A model generated the notes under the pieces. That model saw nothing but the letters and a program-made list of their open reading frames with translations. It was not told where the DNA came from and made no database searches. This document shows positions 12,401 to 24,648 of a stretch of DNA of 64,000 nt, one piece after another. The position numbers and the translations under genes are program-made. This DNA comes from Talinum fruticosum (taxonomy: Eukaryota; Streptophyta; Magnoliopsida; Caryophyllales; Talinaceae), in the NCBI GenBank assembly GCA_021018815.1, contig JAITYX010000016.1:8199001-8263000 (forward strand). Direction: 5' to 3'. Position 1 is the stretch's first letter. Each line of letters begins with the position of its first letter.

Positions 12401-15400
12401 GAAACATTCACATGTAAACAAATTTCAAATAGAGTATGAATTCCTTCCTTTATTAGAGTTTTATCATAGAACCAGACAAGATTTTAATTGAAAGGATGGT
12501 CCCATTTTATACAAAGCTCTTCAAGCAACTCAAACCCCAGTTTACAAACTAGCATAGCATTATTCAAGTCATTGGTTATGATAAGGATGGTTAATCTTAG
12601 GCAACCTTACCTTTATGATTACACTCCCATGATTCTTACTCTGAAAGTCATAAATTTGGACCCCTTGCATGGGTACGAAATAATTAAGATGCCAACCCAC
12701 AACAACCCAGGGAGTCCACTATGCCAGACAATTGATTAATTCCATGGTCATCTAATCTATGTTACTTGGATTTTGCCTCTAATTACCTGTGTCTGACATT
12801 CTATACTCTGACATAGATATGGATCGACACTTAATTTTAGACCAAAAATGTACAAAATTTTCAAAAATTACTGAATTCAACACGATACCCATGTTGGGCA
12901 CTCAAACGCTTCAACATGGTTATGGCCAAGTCTGAGTAACATAACCTGCTGAACATGAAATCCTCCGGTCATCAAAAATTGATGTCTCTGACCTAACTTA
13001 ATAAGCTAGAAAGGTCAACTTGCTCAGCAGTAAGCATAGCCATGAAAAGCAAGGCTAAGGTAATGTCTCAAGGCTCAACAACTAGCAAGATAAAATAAGC
13101 CATTTTGGGGTTATTAGTCAATTCTCTTGAGATGAATAAACCATGCTTTTCAAATAACCAGACACGATGATCAAACTAGTCTAAAACAACCCTTCTTTCC
13201 CATAAGCTTAATGTTATTTCCTCCTTTTTTTCACTGCTCTCAAAATTTACCACCTCCATTATGGTTCTATAGCACAAGAAAGAACAAAATCCTCATCTAT
13301 ATGTTGGCAGAGAATCAACTAAATCAAGATCAGACTAAAAGCTATCCTCCAAGATGATCCCGCGTGCAGAATTTTATCCTCCAAAACAAACAATGCATGT
13401 ACACAGTCACAAGCCTGGCTGTGCAAGTTAGCAAACTGCAGTACTTGAAAAATATTTTTGGAAGCCAACACCCAGTCCGCAGTATGCATATCCTATCCAG
13501 GATTACCTACAAATTAACTATCAGCACCTGATGCTACAAGGGATGAAAAGGGAGGCGTTAAGACGGTGAAAAGTTCCCAACTCTTTCCCTCTCAGTCTCA
13601 TAAGAAAAGAATCTGTTGAATTAGCTCTATCACATACTAACCTACAAAACCATATTCACAGTCTTGACTGTATCTACTAGGCAAATTGTGAGGGTCTATG
13701 AATACAAATAAATACACCCATGAATAGATGTTCTTGTTGCATGCATCAAGGGAGTATTGTAAAAGGAGCATACACATCGAAATCCCAAAGAGCACTAGAA
13801 AGCTTCATCATGTAAAGGGAATCCCAGAAATAGTAAAAACAACCAGATATCCAGGTAGATTTTCACTTACTTGTTTTGCCAGTTTCTCTAACTGTCGTCG
13901 GAATTCATTCCGCTTCTGTTCCAGCATCTCCTGCTTTTTACGAAGTTCCTCCTTCAACTGCTCCAAATTCTCCATCTTCTTCTGCACTTGTGGTAGTGCC
14001 TTGGGGCTACTCACACTGATAGCTTTAGAATCATTGCCAATAGTCACAAGGCTATCAGCAGTTTTAGGCACAACCCCTTTTGGAGCAACATATTGGGGGT
14101 TATCTTTTTCTTTACTAATACCAGCTGGATGAGGTGAAACCAAAGCAGCTGTCACATTGCGGGGAGTTAAAGGCACACTATTGCCACTGCTCATACCCTC
14201 ATCAGCTATGCTATCTCTATTAGCCCACCATAGTTTAATAAATCGACTGCCCATCACAGCGTCAGGTGCCTTCAGAGCTCTCTCTGCCTCTTCCCTTTTG
14301 GAGAATTGCACAAAAGCTCTTTCACTGTTCGCCGGAATATAAATATCAATCACTTCTCCAAATTTTTTAAAATGAGAGAGAAGGTTTTCTTTCTTGTTGT
14401 CTTTCAGGGAATGCAATTGACAAATAAAGTGCGTTGTGCTTTTTGGGTGGGTTTCCTGACATTAGAGCCAATATCATTTTGCAACTTGGAAGTTGAAACA
14501 AAAGGTTTTGGGCCGACACTGTTTTGCTTCCCAGGATTGTAAACTCCTTGAGTGCCAGTTGACGCCTCAAGAATCTCTTTTGATCTACTTTCTGTATATC
14601 CTGAAGGCTTGGTCTTAGGGTCAAATTTCTCTTTTAGCTCCATTTTATTCTTTGAATTTCTAAGTCTTCCCCACACAGAAGAACTTGTGCTTTGAGAACC
14701 AACAGCTGCTCCACTGCTTCGGACTAGACGATCAGAAAGGTCAGCATCCACCAAGGATTCAGATTCATCAATATTGGATGGTTGCAATCCAAGGAGCGGA
14801 GCTGAAGTATCATGACCGTCATTATTCCAAAGCGGCTGATCTGGGTCATATACATCAGCTCCAGTTGCGTTAACAACACTGGAGAATGTCCCATCCATGC
14901 TCAGTGCATCGTCATCAACAGCAGACTTGCTCGTTCTGCTGTGCGGAACTCGGTTGTTGATCACGGTGTTTGAAGAAACACTAACAGATTGCACAAATCC
15001 ACCTCCGGGAGATGTTCCCAGTAAATGTGCACTTGGCACTGACACCGGAAGGTTAAACTGGGATAAACTCTGTACATTAGGAGGTAAATAGATATGAGAC
15101 ATACAGCCACAATTAGTTAAAACTATCAAGGACAAGTATGCAACTTTATAACTGGATACAAGATAAATTTGCAGCTAATTTCTGATAAGTTAAAATTTGG
15201 CCAAATTCCAATATTGGAAGGACAACACGTAGATGTTGTTAAACTTAAAACCCAGATGAACATGTTTTCCTTTTTCTAATGGATTAAAAAATAGTTAAAA
15301 CTAAGCTGCTGTGCTTCAAACATGGTGTGCCTCAGATATGAGTTTGTTTATAATGGGTTTGTTTACAGGGACATAAATCACATATTACATGCTTTGGTCA

Positions 15401-17541
15401 ATGCACAACTCCTAACACATCTAATCTAACATAAGAACAACTTTCCTGTTTTAATACTGCAATAAGAAATCTACAATAGCCTACATGAAAAATCCTTGCC
15501 CATAGTAATGGAAAATGGCAAAAAGGCACAAAAAATTTTGAGTGGGTATTGACTGTGCGAGGCACAAGTTTGATTTTCCCTAATCTCTCTCAATCAAGTC
15601 ACAAAACATGACTGCTTGGGTGCAGCAACAAGAGAGTAACAATTTGCGTATATTCAAAAGAAGAAAGGGAACACTTTAACTAGAATCATGTCGTATGTAG
15701 CAACAGCAATACCAACTAAATCTCGTGGACACGTTAAACGAAACATAGAAGCTACTTCATAAATAGCAATATAGAAGGAATTCAATAGCTTAAACCCAGC
15801 ATGGCGCAAATCTTATCGCTTCAAGCACACCAAGTTGCACCAGCAACTTCAGGCTATGCCAAGGCATGTGACTCGGTACGCGTCAGGTGTAAACATGCCT
15901 CATATGCATTGTGATATTCAAGAAATTGGACTCAAAATCATGACTATTAATCAAGCTACTTGCCTATGTGCGTAAGAAATCATCCTAGGAATGAATCCAG
16001 GGTCAAGTGCCACACAAAATCAACCAATTGCTATCACTTTCAGATCTAGGGTTTTGTTCGAGAGCCCTAGATCTGTAAATTGGAGAGTCAGGTGATAGCG
16101 TTTAGAGTTGGATCTGGAGGCATTTTGCTCGGCCAAAGATGTTCACCTTGCTGGTGGGTTCTAAGCTCCGCTGCCCCACAAGGTATTTGCACTCGCTGGT
16201 GCATTCCCAAAATGGATTCCAAAGGGATTATCAATGTCATACATACACAAAGGATGAGACTCATCTATTACCATTGGAAGGTAATTCCCAAAATAAAATG
16301 GATTGTGGGAGTGTGTGACGTGAACTATTGATTACGCCGTACAGGTATTAGCTCGTTTTAGGATATGGTAAGAAGTGTAAAAGGAGGAATATTTTATTTA
16401 GGGAAGTTCACGATTATGTTGTATAATTGCATATAACAGAAGGATTTCTGTTTCCTTATATAAGACTGTATAGAAATTATATTTAGCAAGATTTTGGGTT
16501 TCACATAAGGTAATTAGAAGACACCTAAATAGTGCATCATCTAATTAATTATATAAAATATGTGTGCAGATAACTCTTTAAGCATTCACATCCATGATCC
16601 ATACCCCTTCACCTTGCGCCTCAAGTCTCGCACCTAGGTGTGCCTCGCACTTTTAAACTAAGGCCTGCCCCTTCCAATAACAAATAAGCAGGGAGATGAA
16701 CTTCCTCATAGTGAATCCATTCAGGCAAGATAACAATCCTTACGTGTAAATTGCATCTAGACTTAAATGGCAAGAACTACAAATCAAGTTTGAAACACAC
16801 AATTTGCAACAAGATAGTCAATGATGAAAATTTGATAAGTACCTGTACATCTTCAACAACAATACGATTGACACCATGCTCCATCGGGCACATATCACCT
16901 CTCAAACAAAATCCACGCTCTTCAAAGTCCCTACAGCGTTGACGCTGAATACCCATATTCAGTGAAGGATTGAGCTGTGGTCTAAGCATCCCCGGTAACC
17001 CAAGAGGATTAATCGCATCAATTGCCCCATTCGGAATTGCAGGGATTAGTCCAAAACCATTCCATGATGCACTTGGTCCGTTGGAAACATTAGACAATCC
17101 CCTTCCTGGAAACATAGCTGAAGGAATAGAACCTGGAATTGCCATTTGAGGCGCAACATCAATAGAGCCAAACCGTGCATCACGTTGGTAATCTCTACCC
17201 CTTCCTCTGCCAGGACCATGCTCACCAGAAAATCGAGAGAAATTTACCCCTGTGGGTCGTCTCTTATCAAATTTTGGGAATTCCCTATCCAAATTATAAT
17301 GAGACTGGGGATCACTTTGTCCATTTTCAAATGACCTATTGCGCTTTCTGTAGGGCTGAGTAAAAGATTGCTCCAGTGAATCTCTCTCTAAAGATTGAGA
17401 TCTAGTTTCCCGTCTACGGTGCTTATGATTTCGGTCATCATCATCGTCATCACTTATTTCTTTTTCTTCGGGATCACTGGCACAATTAGGAGGAGAAAGG
17501 CCACCAGACATTGGGGAAGAATTATTCAGCTCCACCTCCAT
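9483..17541 (-). CDS. C3H27: CCCH zinc finger and RRM RNA-binding protein (AtC3H27/41-like, RBM26/27 homologue)
   Basis: Coding exons in gene order are 17541-16843, 15069-13871, 10962-10618 and 10082-9483, giving about 947 aa after one correction. The N-terminus is acidic and Arg-rich (DDDDDDRNHKHRRR), followed by an RG-rich part. A C-x8-C-x5-C-x3-H finger lies at residues 203-222 (CRDFEERGFC...MCPMEH). RRM1 (RTLFVNCIP as RNP2, ERAFVQFSKREEAE as RNP1) covers about 443-515. A charged helix of the type ELRKKQEMLEQKRNEFRRQ lies near 597-633, and a second RRM-like domain (SFRIHGPLP...LKDHFSLYGEI) near 735-820. Animal RBM26/27 act in nuclear RNA surveillance; an equivalent plant role is inferred. 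One base is missing in the C-run at 14407-14409, between RNP2 and the first RRM helix. Adding it restores exon 2 to 400 codons. Two introns are large (1.8 and 2.9 kb). Confidence 0.9.
16041..16075. repeat. Perfect 11-bp inverted repeat in an intron
   Basis: CAGATCTAGGG at 16041-16051 is exactly complementary to CCCTAGATCTG at 16065-16075, with a 13-base loop. It sits inside the 1.8 kb first coding intron of the CCCH/RRM gene. It could be a chance palindrome or the end of an old element. Confidence 0.5.
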
Positions 17542-19290
17542 CCAACTTTGATGTCAATCTTTCAGCTTTGTCGTTGATGTTTCATCTATAAAAATCCACC
17601 AAGCTGTGAGATAATAAAAACAAACCATTCTAGTGGTCCAAAACCCAAGCGCTTCTGATGCACACACACAAAAAAAAAAAAGCTCAGAATAACAGAAACA
17701 AACAACCCAGAAAGCAGCAAATAGCCAGTGTTGTGTAACCAAAGATCATTCACATAAATCATATCTTCCACATCGCAACTAAGATGATATCCAATATCAA
17801 AATAAGATCCGTTTTTCACTCCAGAATAAACAAAACGAATATACATGGCTTCTCAGCTGGGCGGGGAAAGAGTGTAGGGCCTTTATATGTATGCATTATA
17901 AAATCCAATGATGAATTGCATAAAGGATGGTTACATTGACCCTGGATTTGGAAGGAATTGATTGCCTACTACTCCACAAGAAAATAAATAGAATACAAAT
18001 CAGTCAAATAAATTCTTTAATTTACTTCACATCGAAAGCCAAGTACTTCTACAATACTTGTCACATTTTCCTAGTCATTTGAGCTCTAGCTGAACATGAA
18101 ACCTTAAGCATAATTTGCATAATGAAGATAATGAAAATAACTAATGGTAATGCAGCTAAAAGTAGGCATACCCCATTCATTTTTTTTCAAGGAACTAATA
18201 TAGACAAAACATAAGTACAGGAATTGTTTTATTCAATACCCATACTAGGATCAAACAGACATGAGTATGATACCCTCTTATTCCCTTTCACAATTTTCCC
18301 ATAAATTATATTTTTAACAAATATCTAACACTATAAACAATTATAGAAATAAAAGCTCAATCTCCACAAATGTATATGAAATTAAAGCAAACTGAACCAA
18401 AACCTCATAATCTTATGCCGGCAACATGTAGTTGAGTCACAAACTTTCCCCATGAATTGCAAAGAGCAACCATTGGAAAGAGAACATACACTTACATATA
18501 TTAATGTATTACACATACGTACAAACGAATCAAGAGGAATAATTTAAATGTTGCTAATGAAGCTTCAAGTAAAATGACATGTGCAGATACATTATGCATC
18601 AATTTTTCATTTTAGAGGATGGTGGTCTCAGGTGTGCCAATAAGCAATATGCTAGGCCTCCCTATGCCAACATAGAATCATAATGCATAACAACTCATAT
18701 CAACTCCTTTTCCCCTTACAATTCGAGAAAAGCATCTACTCCATCACGCAAAAACAAGGAAATGCTTTATGTTTGGCAATACAAATGATATAGCAAGCTA
18801 CCTATTGCAGAATCGCATCGTTATAAGCTACTATTCAAAAGGAAAATAGAATGTTCTCGAACATAAATGCTTAGGTTAAACCATAGTTAGCACTCGTGGA
18901 TTAGCAGCGATCGACAGAAAGAAATAATTCCTAAATTCATTACAGATCGAAATAAAGAAAAAGAGATTGAAAATCACCAGCGAGCAGTGATTGAGATACC
19001 AAAAGGATTTGGGAAATTTGTGCCGAAACCCTAGCTGTGGATAGGGGATGAACCTTGCAGCGATCGTCTTCAGCAAGTCGACCAGAACAGAAGCAGAAGA
19101 AGGTGGCGATGGCGGGGTAGGAAGAGAGAGGGAGAGCGGGGAGAGAGAGAGAGAGAGAGAGATTGCGCGATGGTGTTTTCTCACTGAAGGAAAGAGCCGG
19201 ACGAGGCTGGAGCAGATGAAACAGAGAGAGAGAGACAGAGAGAGAGAGACAGAGAGATTAGCCCGTTTGAGCAAGCCCATTTGCTGACCC
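17542..19290 (-). promoter_or_regulatory. 5' leader, leader intron and CT-rich first exon of the CCCH/RRM gene
   Basis: On the minus strand a CT-repeat-rich, AGGGTTTCGG-containing exon ends at about 18978 before a GTGATT donor. A plausible acceptor (TTTTATAG) lies near 17588, shortly upstream of the ATG at 17541. This gives a leader intron of roughly 1.4 kb. Intron-containing leaders and CT-rich initial exons are common in plant housekeeping genes. Splice sites are inferred by eye. Confidence 0.55.
19139..19256. repeat. GA/CT microsatellites in a first exon
   Basis: Two (GA)n tracts, about 19139-19162 and 19221-19256, with few interruptions. They fall in the presumed 5' UTR of the CCCH/RRM gene, where they read as CT repeats in the transcript. 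Confidence 0.8.
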
Positions 19291-19489
19291 GCGAGCGACC
19301 CGATTCTGACCCCTTTTAAGAGTCCGACCCTTAAGAAACTAAATATGCCTCCACCCTTTTAAGAATGGAGTGACCCGGGCGGCCCATTGGGCCCGTATCA
19401 TTCCCAGGTCAAGTTATCCAAGATTGCCCAAGGGAATCTATTTTTTTTTTTTTAATAGAAAGAAAGGGGGATGGTAGGTAAGTTTTTTG

Positions 19490-19930
19490 TTTTAAAGGAT
19501 AAAAAAATGATAGACATTGGTGACTCTTCTTAAAAGAGTTCTACCTAAATAATTATTTTTTAGAATAGATGACAGAAGGGATAGGAGGAACAACCCTAGA
19601 TAGTCGGAAAAGGGACTCGAATGCCCCAAATGTGCAAGCCAATAAGTTGCATTGTTATCTTCTCTAAATATATGATTGATGTTGCAACTTATGAACTTTC
19701 TCATAAGATGAACAATGTCTTGGATAATGAAGTCAACTTGTCGTGGAGGTTGAATAATTCATTTGACTATGTCAAATATGATTTTGTTATCCCCTTCAAT
19801 TCGTAGTCACTTGACTTTAGCTTTGAGACTTTCCAAGTAGTTCAAATCTGAATGCAATAGCTTCGACAACCATAATAAAAGTCTTCCTCAAATCTACTAC
19901 TCCCGCACTCAACATGCCGCCTTCCTCATC
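19490..19930 (-). pseudogene. LINE RNase H-like domain remnant
   Basis: On the minus strand the stretch contains NINHIFREDNNATYWLAHLG, matching the C-terminal signature of the RNase H-like domain in plant LINE polyproteins (hvyREgNrvADwLA). Upstream on the same strand are EAIAFRFELLGKS-like residues in the order expected of that domain. Stops and frame breaks show it is dead. It lies between the divergent CCCH/RRM and AVT6 copy B promoters. Confidence 0.55.
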
Positions 19931-20853
19931 TTTAGAATAAATCTCATAACTCCCTCACTATTTTTAACCGATCCGTTAAAATTTAATTTAATTTTTATTG
20001 TATATATCATATCATATGATTTTCAATTAATAAAATTCATTCATTATTATTTTTTTTAAATATAAGGGATTTTAATTAGCATCTAAATAGCCAACGCATC
20101 ATGTACTTTAATGGATTTAGTAAACATGTTTTTTATTTTTTTATTTTTGACTAGTTATTTTTTTTTTTTCAAAATATTCTCAAGTTCAAGGCATTAGATA
20201 TTTATATTAGATATCGATGCTACTAATTCTTACCATTATATTCCATATCTGAATAATAAATATTTTGACAGCAATAGACATTTATTCTTCTTCTTCTCCG
20301 TCTTCCTCTTGCTCCTGTTTCTCATGCAATAAAGTATACATTTCTCTCTCTAATTTTCGTTGTGCCTGTGTCATTGTTGCGTCCAATTACTCAAACGATC
20401 ATGCTCTCAATAAAGTATTACAATGCTTGCGTGTAGGGAAAAAAAAACCATCTCTCATCAAATCGTGCGAAAAGGTTTTCAGAATCCACGCTGATACTCT
20501 CTAAAGCTTAAAATAATCTCCTTGTGTGTCCACTTTGTTTATCTGATTATTATCTCCTGCCCATTTTCTATATACTTGTTTTTTGGCACATTCAGATTGA
20601 AACTCGCCGAAATCCTTCCTTTGAAGGGGTTTCTCCCATTATTTAAACTATAATGCTGTTTTCTCACTCCCTTGACGAGCCAAAATCTGATCCATTGTCA
20701 GGTTCTGCTGATGGGAATGTTCCATCGACGCGGCGAGCCGGCAATCCCGAGTCAGATATGAAACATTCATCCCTTCTCTCTCAAAAAAAAAAAAAAAAAG
20801 AGGGGCAAGAAATGGCTTAAGAAATAGTAATTTCAATGGGAGCTCATTTAGCG

Positions 20854-20860
20854 TATAAAT
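20854..20860 (+). promoter_or_regulatory. Possible TATA box of AVT6 copy B
   Basis: TATAAAT lies about 250 bases upstream of the ATG at 21108, which would give a leader of roughly 220 bases. The spacer from 19930 to here otherwise holds only AT-rich sequence. Assigned by position and consensus only. Confidence 0.4.
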
Positions 20861-21107
20861 TGCTCTAACTTTCGTCACTCGGCCTCCAACCTCTTGAACT
20901 TTGAGGTAATATCAAAGTTATCTCAAAGTTCAGAGCTTTGGCTTTGCTTGTGTAAATACAAGCAGCAACATTTTTGCTGTTTGTACAATTGTATAGTTGC
21001 CCTTGTTTTCGTTCTATTTCCCTCTTAGATTTTCAAGTTATCCTACTATTTTCTGGTATCCCAAAAGATTTTCTTCTTTTTCCTGAAGACCCAGATCATA
21101 AATCAAG

Positions 21108-24100
21108 ATGGTTGTCATTGATATCGAGAGTAACCTACCAAAGGGCACAGGCAGAGGACAAGGCGATGAAAGTTTGCCTCTTTTAAAACATGATCCTGTG
21201 ATGATAACAGGAAAGGATAATACAGCTTCACATCTAAGTGGGGTGTTCAATTTATCTTCCACTATAATTGGTGCTGGGATTATGGGCTTACCGTTTGCCA
21301 TGAAAGTACTTGGTGTCATTACTGGGGTTTTATTGGTTTTGGTTTCTGGGTTCTTGACCAAGTACTCAATTGAACTCTTGATTCGGTTTAGCGATAATGG
21401 TAAAGCATACACTTATGGACAGCTCATGGGTGATGCATTTGGAAGGAAGGGGAGGTTTTGCTGCAGATGAGTGTTGTTATTAACGGTATTGGAATCTTCA
21501 TAATCTATTTGATAATAGTTGGTAAAAGTCCAGTCTTCCCTTTCTGTGCATTTTCCATCATGTTTTTGCTCTCTACTTTATCTGATATTTGCTTTAATGA
21601 TTGGATTTTTCAGCTGATGTGATTTCTGGGTCAAATTCGAGTGGGGTGCACCACCCAGGTGTTTTAGAAGAGTGCTTTGGAGTGCACTGGTTCACAGGCC
21701 GTGCCTTCTTGCTAACTTTCTTGACTGTCTTTGTATTGATCCCAGCAGTATGGGTGAAGAGTATTGGTTAGTGATTTCTGGAATCTCCCTTCTCATTTGC
21801 GCAATAGTTCTCTTTTGTTTGCTTTCTTTGCTATTAGGAGTTAAGACAATCTTCAGGGTGTGTTCTAGTACAGTGGCTAGTAGGCTCAGCCAATGTTAAG
21901 CTCACTTTAAGCTGGGGCCAATTGACTCAACTAACTGTCTGTGGCTAATAGACTGCACAAAGATTAGCTCAGCTTAGCTTAACTTAAGCTGGCTCAATTA
22001 ACTTAACGGCAACTGACTTGTACCGGTTGACAGTCTGGATTTGGTCCTGCCTTGAAATTGAGCAGTTTATGGTGTTGTCTTGTGAGAGGGGGGTATCCAC
22101 AGGCCTGTGTGGTTGAATCCATGGATCGGAGGGCAAAACAAAATTTAGCTAGTGATCCATGAAACCACCAACTTGGCTCAGCTCGTTTAATTGGCAGGCA
22201 ATGCTGATCCTGGTTCTAGAGTGAGCTGGTCTACTTGCTTGGCCATGACTATGTACTGAGTCTACTGGCATACAGTAATTGGTAGTTTCTAGTTTTTTGT
22301 CCTGTATTTGTGTCCCCTCCCTCCTTTTCTTTGTGGAACTAAGGATCATTAATGCATGCTAATCATTTGGCTGTCATGGTTGCAGATGCTCTGAAATACA
22401 TATCAGCAATTGCAGTGGGGCTTGCCATTTTTTTCCTTATTATAGTAATTGGCATAACAAGTTACAAGATGGCCATGGGAACAGTTGAGCAACCGGCTCT
22501 GTTACCTAGGATAGATGATCTTGCATCCTTCTGGAATCTATTCACCGTAGTTCCTGTACTTGTTTGTGCATATATTTGCCACATCAATGGTTTGGAATCT
22601 TATCTCTTCTGTTTTATGGTTTTTTATCATTTTGATGTTTACAATTTTGGAATCCATTCAGTACACTTCTTTGCAGTGCCACGATTGTGGCTCATAGAAA
22701 AAAGAAAAATGAAAAGAAAATGTAGGCCTAATATTATGTTTCATTTCTCATGAAAGAAACAACTTACTTGATTGAACAATCCAAGACATAGAAATTAATA
22801 GCTAATAATTTATCGTCTTTTGAGTCTCTTTGATGATATCTTATGTCTGGGGTAAGATTGCTTACATCTGAGCTCCAAATACCAAGTCATGGAAATATTC
22901 ATTCTGGGCCATTGTTGCTGGAAAGAGGCCGCTTATTATGAAAAAGAAAGCTAAAATTGAAAACGCATGCTCACATACAACTAATGTCATGTTGTACTGT
23001 ATGTTAAATAGTGGAGTATATCTTTTGGTCGTGACTGTGTGAGAGGTCTTTCATTGTTAAATTGAATCTGGGGGATGTCTTGCGATTTTTTTCCCTATTT
23101 CATCATACAAATTCACAGTTCTTTACAGAATGGTCCGAACAACAAGAAGACTATTCTGGTCAGTCCCATTCAAGTCTTGCAATTGGCAAGGTCTGATCTG
23201 GAAATATGTACCCAAGTAAACAAAGGGTGAAATAGTTGGTTGACAGATATAGATCCTTGATCTCCTAAACCCCAAATTCTTCGTGAGTGTCAGGAATTAC
23301 AATAGAAGGACTCATTGGCATTCAAATATTTTTGACATTTTTTAAAGAATTGATTGCTTGATTGCAATTTAAGTTAGGCCTCCCTCCTTGCAGTGCATAC
23401 AATTCAAAATGAGCTTAAAGATCCATCTCAGATGCAAGAAGTAGTTAAGTCTTCTCTTGCTGTCTGTGGTATGGTGTACATTCTCACAGGGTTATTTGGA
23501 TTTCTTCTTTTCGGAGACTCAACTGCTTCTGACGTGCTCTCCAACTTTGATTCCGACCTTGGAATTCCATACAGTTCAGTCTTAAATACTGTAGTTCGTC
23601 TCAGCTATGCAGCCCACATCATCCTGGTCTTCCCAGTCTGCTTCTATGCCCTTCGGCTTAACTTTGATGGCCTTTTATTCAACTCAGCCATCCCAATCGC
23701 GTCAGATGACAGGAGATTTGCATCAACAACATTGGGGTTAATGCTCATTATCCTGTCAGGAGCTATATTTGTTCCCACCATATGGGTGGCTTTTCAGTTT
23801 ACAGGGGCAACTGCTGGAGCCTTGATCTCGTTCATATTTCCTGCCTCCATTGCTCTGAGGTTAGTCATATTTTCATTTGTTACTGAAGCATATTTCTGGG
23901 TTTGCTGGTCAAATATAATGATATCCAACTCATTTGGGATGGTGACAATAATTTTTGAAATTTGCAAGAGATCACTTACATCACCGTCTTGATTACCCAA
24001 CTAAACCTGTGAGTTGGCTTTGAGTCTGTGGCATAGATAGACTTGGCAAAACGGACCATCTGATTGTCTGACTGGAACAATCAAACATAGACCCAAATAA

Positions 24101-24648
24101 AACAATCTGATTTGACATGCATCCAAATTTCCCTAACCTAAACCAAACTGGCCTGAAATCCACCTAACCAATACATCTTTGTTTTTGAACAACTGTTAGT
24201 AGAGCTTAGTGGAACCTGAAGCTGAAATGAGCCCACTCCATTTGTGAGCTGCAAGGAAACGATGTAACAAAGTATTGTTTAAAATCCATTTGAGAAGCTT
24301 CTTTCTGGTGTATACTGGATTTCTCCTAACCCTATCTGACAGGCTTCCTCCTCTGGAGTTTTTTCTTCCAAAAGGACCAGATAAAGCAACTTCTTACAAG
24401 TTCTTTGTGATGATGTCTGTTGTATGATATGGAGAATTTCATGTTTATTAAAAAATGTGACAACAGATCTAATTATTATTTGTTGGCTGAGAAAAGATCA
24501 TTGTTTTAAAATTTGATCTGTTTTGCATTACAGGAATCGTCCTAAAATCGCAACAAAGAGAGACAAGATTCTGTCATGGGGTTTGATTGTCCTTGCTGTG
24601 TTTTCATGTGTAGTGGCCATATACAGCAATGCAGTTTCCTTACTCTAG
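21108..24648 (+). CDS. AVT6: AVT6-type vacuolar amino-acid transporter, copy B (one apparent base deletion)
   Basis: Exons are 21108-21521, 21614-21766, 22386-22589, 23394-23859 and 24534-24648, about 450 aa. Exons 2, 3 and 4 are 153, 204 and 466 nt, identical in length to those of copy A, so the two are paralogues. The same hallmarks appear: FNLSSTIIGAGIMGLP in TM1, FTVVPVLVCAYICHIN, FGFLLFGDSTASDVLSNFD and FQFTGATAG. An ExxxLL motif (E21 to L26) again sits in the N-terminal tail. The frame breaks after GDAFGRKG near 21454-21459 (GGTTTTG). One extra base would restore R-F/V-L-L-Q-M-S, which aligns with GRIFLQIS of copy A, and makes the donor phase of exon 1 equal to that of copy A. Read literally it stops at 21468-21470. 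The exon 3 donor (GTTTGG) is weak. Confidence 0.88.

Noticed and set aside
11409..12739. Several ORFs of 70-125 codons in the 2.9-kb intron of the CCCH/RRM gene
   Set aside because: No family resemblance or coding composition. Flanking exons join in phase without them.
19048..19287. Glu/Arg repeat ORF on the plus strand
   Set aside because: It is antisense to the CT-rich first exon of the CCCH/RRM gene and is created by the GA microsatellite.
20265..20504. 79-aa Ser/Cys-rich ORF upstream of AVT6 copy B
   Set aside because: Isolated, low-complexity start, no signal peptide and no homologue recognised.
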